9,631 nt of DNA from Bacteroidota bacterium (GTDB lineage Bacteria > Bacteroidota > Bacteroidia > Chitinophagales > Chitinophagaceae), in NCBI GenBank assembly GCA_021780705.1, contig JAJXYG010000194.1, positions 1 through 9,631 of the forward strand. The letters run 5' to 3'. A model generated the notes under the pieces. It did not search any database, was not told where the DNA came from, and saw nothing but the letters and a program-made list of their open reading frames with translations. A program made the translations under genes and the position numbers. The first letter of the stretch is position 1. Every line of letters starts with the position of its first letter. Below, one piece after another: positions 1 to 6,718 of this stretch.

Positions 1-129
1 CTGGGGATTGGTGGTAAAGATCAGGACACCATGATCCATCCGCTCATAGCGGGATTGCTGGGCCATCCCCCATTGGAAGGATAACAGGCAAAGCGCGACA
101 GCCCCAAAAGATTGCTGGATAACCCCCAT
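1..129 (-). CDS. N-terminal fragment of an exported protein, family uncertain (possibly GH31-like)
   Basis: This is the first 43 codons of a gene that runs off the low-coordinate edge. The ATG at 129 is preceded directly by an in-frame TAG (130-132), so no earlier start is possible. It lies 4 bp after the GH3 stop, which points to the same transcript. Residues 1-24 look like a signal peptide, with a hydrophobic core around residues 8-18 and an Ala-Gln junction at 23/24. The n-region has no Lys or Arg, which is unusual. The mature part begins QSRYERMDHGVLIF, loosely recalling the first beta strand of Bacteroidota GH31 enzymes (alpha-xylosidase or alpha-glucosidase type). That resemblance is weak and rests on very few residues. 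A side-chain-removing glycosidase would suit a mannan locus, but the product should be treated as unknown. Confidence 0.55.
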   Translation of the reverse strand, partial: MGVIQQSFGAVALCLLSFQWGMAQQSRYERMDHGVLIFTTNPQ

Positions 130-133
130 CTAT

Positions 134-2419
134 TTAAAAAATAATCGTTCTATTCACCCGGAACATCGTCTGCAGCCCTCCGATTTCCACTTTGAAATCA
201 CCTGCTTCCAGGGTCCGCTTATTCTGGGTATTGACAAAGGCAAGGTCCTTCATGGGCAGCAGGAAGGTAACCGCGCGGGATTCCCCGGGCTTGAGGTCCA
301 CCTTCTCAAAACCCCGAAGTCTCTTTACATCCGGGGAAAGAGAAGCCACGAGGTCCGATACATATAACTCTGCCACCTCTTTTCCCTCCCGGTTGCCGGT
401 ATTCTTTACCGTTACCCGGATCCGGGCCGTATCTGTGGGTCCAAATTCCGTATGGTCAATGGTCAGGTCACTAAAGGCAAAAGTGGTGTAAGACAATCCG
501 AATCCAAACTTGAACTGGGGATCGAAGTCGCCCCCCTGCGGGTTACCTGCCCCTTCTGAAGGCTTGTGAATATACCCCACCAGGGAATTGGTATACCTGG
601 GGTAGGTGATCGGAAGTTTTCCGCTCGGATTGACGTCACCGGTAAGGATATCAGCCAGGGCATCTGCCCCATAGTTCGAAGGCAGGTATACATCCAGGAT
701 GGCCGCAACACCAGGCACAATGGTATGAATAATCCTCGGTCGTCCTTCATTGAGCACCAGGATGACCGGTTTTCCTGTTTGGATCAGGGCCTTGGCCAGG
801 GCGAGCTGATTTCGAGACAGGGTCAGGTCGTCCAGGTTGCCCGGGGTTTCAGTATAGCTGTTTTCACCCACGCACAGCAGCACGTAATCGACATTTTTGG
901 CGGCATTGACGGCAGCCTGGATGTCCTGCACCGAATCATCGTCATATCTGCCCTTCATATTGTAGGCAACCCCTTCCACATAGGTAATATGATCATTTCC
1001 AAACTTCTGCCGCAAGGCTTCAAGGATGGTATGGTATTTTGTCGCGTATTGGTCGGTAAGTTCGCCCTGCCAGGTATAGGTCCATCCCCCGTTCAGGGTC
1101 CTCATTGAATTGGCATTGGGACCGGTGACCAGAATTTTTGCATCCTTTGGCACAGGAAGCACCCCATCCTTGTTTTTAAGCAGGGTGATAGACTCTGCCG
1201 CAGTCTCATAAGCTGCTTTGGCAAATTCAGGGCTTCCGAATTTAGGGTAATCCTTTGCGTAGGTCATGGGGGTCTCAAAAAGCCGGAGTTCTTCCTTGAC
1301 CCTCAATATCCGCGTAACGGCATCATTGATCCGGCTCATCGGCACCTTTCCTTCCTTAACAAGGCTGATCAGGTCCGTGCAGAATTCTTTATAATTATAG
1401 GGAATCATCGACATATCAATACCCGCGTTGATGGCCAGCATGACTGCACCTTTGAGGGAAGTGGTAATATGATCCCTGCGGTACACATTTTCGATATCCT
1501 GCCAGTCCGTTACAATGAAACCCGTAAAGCCGAGTTCCTTTTTCATGATATCGGTGAGAATGTGCTTGTTGATATGGGTAGGTATCCCGTTGATCAGGGA
1601 GGAATTTACCATGACGGTACGTGCCCCGGCTTCGATGGCTGCCCGAAAGGCAGGCAGGTGATATTCCCTGAGGTAATTTTCCGGGATCCAGGCGTCGGTG
1701 CGGTCATGGCCTGATTTCGGATCAGAATATCCCATATAGTGTTTGATGCTTACCGCAAGTTTGTATTTGCTTCCCAGGGGATTTTGTACCCCTTTGATGA
1801 AAGCTACTCCCATTTTAGAATCCAGGTAGGGATCTTCCCCATAGTCTTCCCATATTCGGGGCCACTCGGGATTGGTTCCCAAATCGAGCACCGGGCTGAA
1901 GGTCCAGGGTACACTCGCTGCACGGGATTCATAGGCGGTGATCACTCCCGCATTATAGACCAGCTTCGGATTCCAGGTAGCGGCCTGGCCGATTTCCTGA
2001 GGGAAAAGGGTGGCGCCAGCCACATAGTTCACGCCGTGGTTGTCATCGAGGCCATATAAAACGGGGATTTTCATCGGGGTTTTGGCAGCGTCATCCTGAA
2101 TTTGCTGAATGATGTGATTCCACTGGGTTACATTTTGCAGCCCCGGGGTATTGAGGATGGATCCGACTTTATAATGGATGACCACATCCTTCAATTTATC
2201 CTGATCAAATTGAAATGTCCCGTTGACCACTTTTCCCAGGGATTCTATGGAAACCTGGGCCATCTGTCCCACTTTTTCTTCCAGGGTCATCCGGCTAACC
2301 ATGGCTTTTACTTTGGAATTGATTTCCTTTTCGGATTTTTGGGCCTTAACTCCGAAGGGTATGGCTGCGGTGAGGGTCAGGGCTATGGGTAATAGCCAAA
2401 TTCCTTTTGTTTTTCTCAT
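134..2419 (-). CDS. Exported GH3 beta-glucosidase-like exo-glycosidase
   Basis: This 761-residue glycoside hydrolase family 3 enzyme should remove terminal beta-linked sugars, most likely glucose, from oligosaccharides in the periplasm. Residues 1-26 form a Sec signal peptide (basic MRKTK start, hydrophobic core, VKA-Q cleavage site) with no lipobox. The TIM barrel spans about 35-380; it carries the EDYGEDPYL motif (191-199), a Lys-His pair at 226-227, and the nucleophile Asp305 in VTDWQD. The alpha/beta sandwich domain spans about 405-610; Glu524 in SYTETPGN is the likely acid/base, by analogy with barley ExoI-type enzymes. A fibronectin III-like domain fills about 660-755. Length and domain order are normal and the frame is intact. 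It follows the NIPSNAP gene by 51 bp and precedes the next gene by 4 bp. In this setting it probably clears glucosyl residues from glucomannan fragments; a beta-mannosidase or beta-xylosidase role cannot be excluded. Confidence 0.93.
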   Translation of the reverse strand: MRKTKGIWLLPIALTLTAAIPFGVKAQKSEKEINSKVKAMVSRMTLEEKVGQMAQVSIESLGKVVNGTFQFDQDKLKDVVIHYKVGSILNTPGLQNVTQWNHIIQQIQDDAAKTPMKIPVLYGLDDNHGVNYVAGATLFPQEIGQAATWNPKLVYNAGVITAYESRAASVPWTFSPVLDLGTNPEWPRIWEDYGEDPYLDSKMGVAFIKGVQNPLGSKYKLAVSIKHYMGYSDPKSGHDRTDAWIPENYLREYHLPAFRAAIEAGARTVMVNSSLINGIPTHINKHILTDIMKKELGFTGFIVTDWQDIENVYRRDHITTSLKGAVMLAINAGIDMSMIPYNYKEFCTDLISLVKEGKVPMSRINDAVTRILRVKEELRLFETPMTYAKDYPKFGSPEFAKAAYETAAESITLLKNKDGVLPVPKDAKILVTGPNANSMRTLNGGWTYTWQGELTDQYATKYHTILEALRQKFGNDHITYVEGVAYNMKGRYDDDSVQDIQAAVNAAKNVDYVLLCVGENSYTETPGNLDDLTLSRNQLALAKALIQTGKPVILVLNEGRPRIIHTIVPGVAAILDVYLPSNYGADALADILTGDVNPSGKLPITYPRYTNSLVGYIHKPSEGAGNPQGGDFDPQFKFGFGLSYTTFAFSDLTIDHTEFGPTDTARIRVTVKNTGNREGKEVAELYVSDLVASLSPDVKRLRGFEKVDLKPGESRAVTFLLPMKDLAFVNTQNKRTLEAGDFKVEIGGLQTMFRVNRTIIF

Positions 2420-2470
2420 ATCAAACCGTTTTATAGTGAATTGAATTCTTATGCGCTGGCCGCCCCCTTG

Positions 2471-3256
2471 CTAATAATCCGAATAGGAGGTGCTGTGCAT
2501 GAGTATGGAATCTATATGATCCACCGACACCTTGTTTTCATTTACAGGATCAGTAGAGATTTCCTTCCATTTCGGATCGTTACCAAACACTTTCCAGGCT
2601 GCGTTGCGGGCTTCCACATTATCAAATATGGGCATATACATCAAATTGGGCATCCGGCTTCCGGAAGCCACCTCCCCATAAAACACGGGATCGAATTTTA
2701 ACCGGTTGAATATCCCGATTTCTCCCCCGTGGTTGAACATATGCTGCTTCCTTTCTGCCAGATGGAAGGTCGGGCTTTCATAACTCCTGAGCTCAAATAC
2801 CCGTTCCGGATTCTTTTTACCTGGCACCGTCAGGCGCTTATGTGCCGAGAAGGCATTGATCAGGATGGATTCCATCCGGTCAAACGGGGCCTGGTCATAA
2901 GGGGCCGCTATAAAGTCCTTAGCAGCTGCCTGGTAGGTCCCGTTCAGAACCAGTTTATCTTCCAGCCCATTCCACTGGTCCGCAGAGCGAAACGGCAGCA
3001 ACACATAGATTCGCTTGTCTGCCGCCGTGTCATTGGCAATGGGTTTAAACACTCCTACCGGCCGTATTCCCAGCCTGTGCAAGGCAGGCAATAATGCATG
3101 GGAAAGATACTGATCCACCCGGATCACCTGGGAGTCGCTTTTCATGTGGTATACCCTCATTTGGTAGAAATCTCCGCTGCTCTTTTGGGCCAGGGTAGTT
3201 CCCATGTACGAGAAAAGGAACACCAGTCCCAGTGTTATATGCTTAATACACTTCAT
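2471..3256 (-). CDS. Exported two-domain NIPSNAP family protein
   Basis: This 261-residue protein has a signal peptide (about residues 1-23, starting MKCIKH, TTLA-Q junction) followed by two ferredoxin-like NIPSNAP repeats, roughly residues 29-135 and 151-235. The clearest marks are FYQMRVYHM near the start of the first repeat and RVFELRSYESPT at the start of the second, each followed by a helix and a strand. The frame stays open a further 32 codons upstream to an ATG at 3352. That longer start would overlap the upstream gene by 67 bases and bury the signal peptide, so the ATG at 3256 is preferred; it leaves a 29-bp gap. NIPSNAP proteins resemble dimeric alpha/beta-barrel proteins. Bacterial secreted versions recur near sugar-metabolism genes but have no established reaction. 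Here it lies between a TIM-barrel epimerase-like protein and a GH3 enzyme, suggesting a periplasmic role in the same pathway. Confidence 0.85.
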   Translation of the reverse strand: MKCIKHITLGLVFLFSYMGTTLAQKSSGDFYQMRVYHMKSDSQVIRVDQYLSHALLPALHRLGIRPVGVFKPIANDTAADKRIYVLLPFRSADQWNGLEDKLVLNGTYQAAAKDFIAAPYDQAPFDRMESILINAFSAHKRLTVPGKKNPERVFELRSYESPTFHLAERKQHMFNHGGEIGIFNRLKFDPVFYGEVASGSRMPNLMYMPIFDNVEARNAAWKVFGNDPKWKEISTDPVNENKVSVDHIDSILMHSTSYSDY

Positions 3257-3285
3257 AAATTCAAACTTATTTTTTTTGGTGAGGG

Positions 3286-4167
3286 CTACACCAGGTTTTT
3301 GCGAATATAATTGTAACTCTTTTGAATGCTGTCGAAGGGAGAACCCGGGCATATGTCTTCTTCCACAAAGAAATATTTCATTCCCGCGGTTTGTTTGTAT
3401 TTGAAGATCTTTTTGAAATCAATGATCCCGCTTCCCACTTCGGTAAACTTCTTTTCAGGAGTGTTGTCCATGTCCTTCACATGCCACAATGGGAACCGTC
3501 CCGGATTTTCCTGGAATAGCTTGATGGGATCCTGGCCCGCACGGGTAATCCAGTAAATGTCCATTTCCATTTTCACGAGATTCTTGTCCGTCCCCAGCAG
3601 GATATCATAGGGCAATTTGCCGTCCTGGGGAATGAATTCAAAATTGTGATTGTGGTAGCACAACTGGATCCCTGCCTTTTTGCATTTTTCCCCGCCTTTA
3701 TTCAAATCCTCGGCGACTTTTTTATAGTGATCCAGGGTACCTCTTTCGCTTTCCGACAACCAGGCGCAGACCATATATTTTTGTCCCACTTCAGCCGCAT
3801 CATCGATTGCCCTGTTCCAGTCATGCAGTATGGTTCCCTGCACCGCCTGACCGTGGTCCAGGTCTTCTCCCAGACGGTAGTGGCTGCTCAGCATCACGAG
3901 TCCATTGTCCTTGAGCACTTTCTTAAATTCTTTGGGAGTCATCCCGTAATATTTTTCAGTTCCGGTATAGGTAGCGCCTTCCACAGAATTATATCCAATG
4001 GCAGCTACCTTGCTTAAGGTACCCACAGGGTCTTTGGCCATCGCATCTCTTACGGTATAGAGTTGGACTCCAATCAATGGCTTTTTCGCCCTTAGTGCCG
4101 CGGGGCCCACCATTAAGCCCGCAGACAATATGGAAGTTTGCTTTAAAAATGATCTTCTCGTTGTCAT
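3286..4167 (-). CDS. Tat-exported sugar phosphate isomerase/epimerase-like TIM-barrel protein
   Basis: This 293-residue protein belongs to the xylose isomerase-like TIM-barrel superfamily (AP endonuclease 2 fold). The N-terminus carries a twin-arginine signal: RRSFLK at residues 4-9, a hydrophobic stretch to about 25, then an Ala-containing cleavage region. It is therefore probably folded with its metal in the cytoplasm and exported to the periplasm. The mature barrel starts LIGVQLYTVRD (31-41). Candidate metal or substrate residues are Glu63, His96, the YHNHNFEF block (171-178), Glu201/Asp203 in MEMDIYW, His229 in LWHVKD, Glu244 and Glu270. His229 and Asp203 match the His/Asp ligand positions typical of the superfamily. 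Despite the family name, a periplasmic location makes phosphorylated substrates unlikely; a free, oxidised or keto sugar is more plausible. It lies 73 bp after the epimerase gene and 29 bp before the NIPSNAP gene. The substrate is unknown. Confidence 0.88.
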   Translation of the reverse strand: MTTRRSFLKQTSILSAGLMVGPAALRAKKPLIGVQLYTVRDAMAKDPVGTLSKVAAIGYNSVEGATYTGTEKYYGMTPKEFKKVLKDNGLVMLSSHYRLGEDLDHGQAVQGTILHDWNRAIDDAAEVGQKYMVCAWLSESERGTLDHYKKVAEDLNKGGEKCKKAGIQLCYHNHNFEFIPQDGKLPYDILLGTDKNLVKMEMDIYWITRAGQDPIKLFQENPGRFPLWHVKDMDNTPEKKFTEVGSGIIDFKKIFKYKQTAGMKYFFVEEDICPGSPFDSIQKSYNYIRKNLV

Positions 4168-4176
4168 GATAGTATG

Positions 4177-4194
4177 TTTTAGATTTTAGATTTT
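4177..4194. repeat. Short tandem heptamer TTTTAGA
   Basis: On the plus strand this reads TTTTAGATTTTAGATTTT: two copies of TTTTAGA plus a third partial copy. On the coding strand it is a run of AAAATCT units ending about 9 bp upstream of the Tat-protein start codon. Similar AAAATCT runs are, to my knowledge, common in intergenic DNA of Bacteroidota. The function is unknown, and the high A/T content makes chance plausible. Confidence 0.6.
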
Positions 4195-4200
4195 GGATGC

Positions 4201-4217
4201 TCAATTTACCCAATTGA
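4201..4217. repeat. Inverted repeat TCAATT-N5-AATTGA
   Basis: Two perfect 6-base arms flank a 5-base spacer (TACCC on the plus strand) in the middle of the 73-bp junction. The stem has only one G:C pair per arm and no T run follows, so it is a poor terminator. A regulator-binding half-site pair is possible, but 6-base arms can also arise by chance in A/T-rich DNA. Confidence 0.45.
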
Positions 4218-4240
4218 TAATGAATTCCGGACATTTTTCT

Positions 4241-5470
4241 CTAAATGGTGCCATTAAGGTATTTTTGGATCCGGCTGATAATTTCCAGACAGGCTCTGGC
4301 ATTATGGTAAGGGCATTTCCAGATCCCTACCTTGTCCTGGTTCATCACCGATCCGTCTTCATAAATACCCCAAAACCACTCCCCTCCTTCACAATCCCTT
4401 ATATGGGCCTTTACAAATTCCCAGCTTTTTAAGGATTGTTCCAGAAATTCCGGCTCCCCGGTAAGCTGCCACATATTAAAATAACCCACCATGCTTTCCG
4501 CCTGCGGCCAGGAATGCTTTTCCCTGACCAGGTGGTGACTCAGGGGCTCATATTCATACCAGAGTCCCCCGTCGCCATCCAACCCCCTCATTGCCGCCAG
4601 CGCCAGTGTTCCGGAAACGGGTTTTAATTTCATTTCTAAATCCGGTTCTCTGAGGCAACCAGCCGCATCAGGTAACAACCAGGAGGCTTCGATGTCATGT
4701 CCAAATGACACCAGGCTGGAGCGACAGTGCCACTTCATGTCAAAAAATAGCCGCAGGTGACCTGTTTCAAGATCTATGATCTGCTCCAGGAAAATATCGA
4801 TAAGACTCCTGATCCGGCCACCCAGGCCTTCATCCGGAAACACCCCGTAGAGGTTGGCAAATCCTTCCAGCACATGCAAATGGGTATTCATCGATTTTTT
4901 TTCATTGGCATCCTTTTCACTGAGTCTCAAGTCCCCCATCTCCTTCCAGTCCCGGCTCAGTGCTTCCACATACCCCCCATAGCCGGTATCTTCACTTTTA
5001 TCCACGATCAGCTGATAGATATTTTTTGCAAGAACCAGCGACTGCGGATCCCCGCTAGCTCTGTAATACTGACTTAATCCATAGATGGCGAAAGCCTGCG
5101 CATAGACCTGCTTTTTGGTGTCCAGAGGTTTTCCCTCATCATCCACCGTCCAGAAAATTCCGCCATGCTCCTGGTCGATCATATAACTGGAAATAAAATC
5201 ATATGCCCTGCGGGCAGCGTCAAGGTATTGCGGATTTCCGGTATGAAGATAGCCTGCCGAAAAAGCCCACAGGATCCGGCAATGGAGGACGGACCCTTTA
5301 GGGGCCCTTTGATCAATATGATTATGGTTATCAATCCTTCCATAATATCCCCCTCTTTTCACATCGGGGGCAAATTGCAACCAGTAGCCAAGTATGGACT
5401 GCAATTCTTCGGTTAGTTCCTTTTGAAACCGGGTCAGCTTTCCAGCAAGAGCTGTTTCAATCACATTCAT
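4241..5470 (-). CDS. Cellobiose/mannobiose 2-epimerase (AGE family)
   Basis: This 409-residue protein belongs to the N-acylglucosamine 2-epimerase superfamily, cellobiose 2-epimerase type, an (alpha/alpha)6 barrel. It epimerises the reducing-end sugar of beta-1,4-disaccharides at C2; here that would turn Man-beta-1,4-Man into Man-beta-1,4-Glc. No signal peptide is present, so it is cytoplasmic. The active-site set is complete: Arg65 (HCRILWAF), His199 (NTHLHVLE), His258 (SFGHDIEAS), Trp321 (HSWPQAE), Trp384 (VGIWKCPYH) and His389. As I recall them, these match the Rhodothermus marinus enzyme residues Arg66, His200, His259, Trp322, Trp385 and His390, all offset by one. Its ATG overlaps the GH130 stop as ATGA, implying coupled translation with the enzyme that uses its product. 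That context favours mannobiose over cellobiose as the physiological substrate, though enzymes of this family often accept both. Confidence 0.95.
   Translation of the reverse strand: MNVIETALAGKLTRFQKELTEELQSILGYWLQFAPDVKRGGYYGRIDNHNHIDQRAPKGSVLHCRILWAFSAGYLHTGNPQYLDAARRAYDFISSYMIDQEHGGIFWTVDDEGKPLDTKKQVYAQAFAIYGLSQYYRASGDPQSLVLAKNIYQLIVDKSEDTGYGGYVEALSRDWKEMGDLRLSEKDANEKKSMNTHLHVLEGFANLYGVFPDEGLGGRIRSLIDIFLEQIIDLETGHLRLFFDMKWHCRSSLVSFGHDIEASWLLPDAAGCLREPDLEMKLKPVSGTLALAAMRGLDGDGGLWYEYEPLSHHLVREKHSWPQAESMVGYFNMWQLTGEPEFLEQSLKSWEFVKAHIRDCEGGEWFWGIYEDGSVMNQDKVGIWKCPYHNARACLEIISRIQKYLNGTI
5467..5470 (-). other. ATGA stop/start overlap, GH130 to epimerase
   Basis: The TGA of the GH130 gene (5467-5469) shares two bases with the ATG of the epimerase gene (5468-5470). 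This is the classic arrangement for translational coupling and would keep the two consecutive pathway enzymes at linked levels. Confidence 0.9.
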
Positions 5471-6690
5471 GGCTGACTAGAATTTTCAATTTCGGCATAC
5501 TTCTTCTTATCCATTAAATCCTGGTATGCCTGGTTACTTCGAATGATCCCCATCAGAGACTGATAGGAGCCTTCTGATGAAAACCGGTCTTCCGGGGTGT
5601 GGATTACATAATCTAGTAAACGGTCAATGCTGCTGGTGGCCACATGGGTTCTCAGGTCGGATGAAGCGTAATAGATATATACGGTTCCGTCCTTGTCAGC
5701 GATCCACCCATTTGAAAAGATGACATTTGACACATCTCCCACCCGCTCTTCTCCTTGCGGGGCCATGAAATAACCGGCGGGCTTATGAATCACCCGGGTG
5801 ATATCTTCCAGATCAGTCAGGAACATGTATAACACATACCTGAGCCCGGCTGCCGTGTTTCTTACTCCATGGGCCAGGTGTAACCAGCCTTTTTCCGTTT
5901 TGATCGGCGCAGGCCCCAATCCGTTCTTGAGTTCATACACGGTATGGTATTTTTTCCGGTCCAGTAATATTTCTTCCTTGATGACCGGACGGGTAATATC
6001 CTCACAGACTCCAAAACCAATTCCACCCCCTTCACCGGCCTCAATAAATTTATCCTGGGGTCGGGTATAAAAAGCATACTTGTTCTGATAGAATTCAGGA
6101 TGTAGTACTACATTCCTTTGCTGGGGGGAAGGGGTGACCAGGTTGGGCAGGCGGTGCCAGTCCACCAGATCCTTCGTCCGCGCAATTCCGCACTGCGCAA
6201 TGGCAGCGGACTGGTCTCCCTCGCTCACACTGGGATCCCTGCTTTCCGTGCAAAACAGCCCGTAGATCCATCCATCTTCATGTGCGACCAGTCTCATATC
6301 ATAGAGGTTGGTTTCGCCCTCCAAAGGAGGTATTCTTGCGGGCTGATCCCAGAACCTGAACTCATCGGTCCCGTTGGGGCTTTCTGCAATGGCAAAGAAT
6401 GATTTTCGATCCACTCCTTCTACCCGTGGCATCAACAGGAAGCGATCTCCCATTTTTAGGGCCCCACTGTTAAAGACGGCGTTTATCCCAAATCGCTCCA
6501 TCAGAAAGGGGTTGGTGGCGGGGTTTAGGTCATACCTCCAGTCCAGGGGGATGTGCTCTGCCGTCAGTACCGGATGCTTGTATCTTTCCACGATCCCATT
6601 GCACGAAAAAAGCGGCGCATTTTGCCTGAGATAGAGATTTTGGAACGACAGGTTTAATTCCTGCAATCTTGTGTTGAAATAGTTTTCCAT
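5467..6690 (-). CDS. GH130 subfamily 1 4-O-beta-D-mannosyl-D-glucose phosphorylase
   Basis: This 407-residue cytoplasmic enzyme should cleave Man-beta-1,4-Glc with inorganic phosphate to alpha-mannose-1-phosphate and glucose (EC 2.4.1.281), conserving bond energy. The GH130 five-bladed beta-propeller is indicated by [20 protein letters not shown] (73-92) and the NLYDMRLV block. Asp131 in that block falls at the same residue number as the proton-relay Asp131 reported for the Bacteroides fragilis enzyme BF0772. Further conserved segments are FCTESRDP near 146-153, LHPEFY and [18 protein letters not shown]. The length (about 400) and the N-terminal helix-rich extension fit subfamily 1 rather than the shorter subfamily 2 mannan phosphorylases. 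No signal peptide is seen. It starts 28 bp after the symporter gene and ends in an ATGA overlap with the epimerase gene. Activity on longer mannosyl oligosaccharides is possible but less likely. Confidence 0.94.
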   Translation of the reverse strand: MENYFNTRLQELNLSFQNLYLRQNAPLFSCNGIVERYKHPVLTAEHIPLDWRYDLNPATNPFLMERFGINAVFNSGALKMGDRFLLMPRVEGVDRKSFFAIAESPNGTDEFRFWDQPARIPPLEGETNLYDMRLVAHEDGWIYGLFCTESRDPSVSEGDQSAAIAQCGIARTKDLVDWHRLPNLVTPSPQQRNVVLHPEFYQNKYAFYTRPQDKFIEAGEGGGIGFGVCEDITRPVIKEEILLDRKKYHTVYELKNGLGPAPIKTEKGWLHLAHGVRNTAAGLRYVLYMFLTDLEDITRVIHKPAGYFMAPQGEERVGDVSNVIFSNGWIADKDGTVYIYYASSDLRTHVATSSIDRLLDYVIHTPEDRFSSEGSYQSLMGIIRSNQAYQDLMDKKKYAEIENSSQP

Positions 6691-6718
6691 AATAATTTAC
6701 ATACTTTTCGGCGGTCAT

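Larger units (their letters stand above)
4168..4240 (-). promoter_or_regulatory. 73-bp junction between the mannobiose cassette and the exported trio
   Basis: This is the longest non-coding stretch between genes in the window. It holds a heptamer repeat (4177-4194) and a 6-5-6 inverted repeat (4201-4217). I found no match to the Bacteroidota TAnnTTTG promoter element on the minus strand, and no GC-rich hairpin followed by a T run. It could be an internal promoter/operator region or just spacer within one long transcript; the sequence does not decide. Confidence 0.35.

Noticed and set aside
566..1108. Plus-strand open frame of 180 codons
   Set aside because: It lies wholly opposite the intact GH3 coding region, shows no family motif and has no sign of its own start signals.
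2420..2470. Possible promoter or terminator in the 51-bp gap before the GH3 gene
   Set aside because: No TAnnTTTG element at a usable distance, and no GC-rich hairpin followed by a T run. It looks like ordinary spacer within an operon.
3262..3269. Minus-strand TAAGTTTG, an exact match to the Bacteroidota -7 element TAnnTTTG
   Set aside because: It ends only 5 bp before the NIPSNAP ATG, so a transcript would start at or inside the start codon, and no TTG element lies at the expected upstream distance. Probably chance.
3257..3352. Upstream ATG at 3352 giving a 293-residue NIPSNAP protein
   Set aside because: It would overlap the upstream gene by 67 bases and put 32 charged or polar residues in front of a clear signal peptide, so the ATG at 3256 is the better start.
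4201..4217. Inverted repeat as an intrinsic terminator for the epimerase gene
   Set aside because: The 6-base stem has a single G:C pair and no T run follows on the transcribed strand, so it is too weak for termination.
4222..4227. GAATTC palindrome in the junction
   Set aside because: A single 6-base palindrome is expected by chance and has no supporting context.
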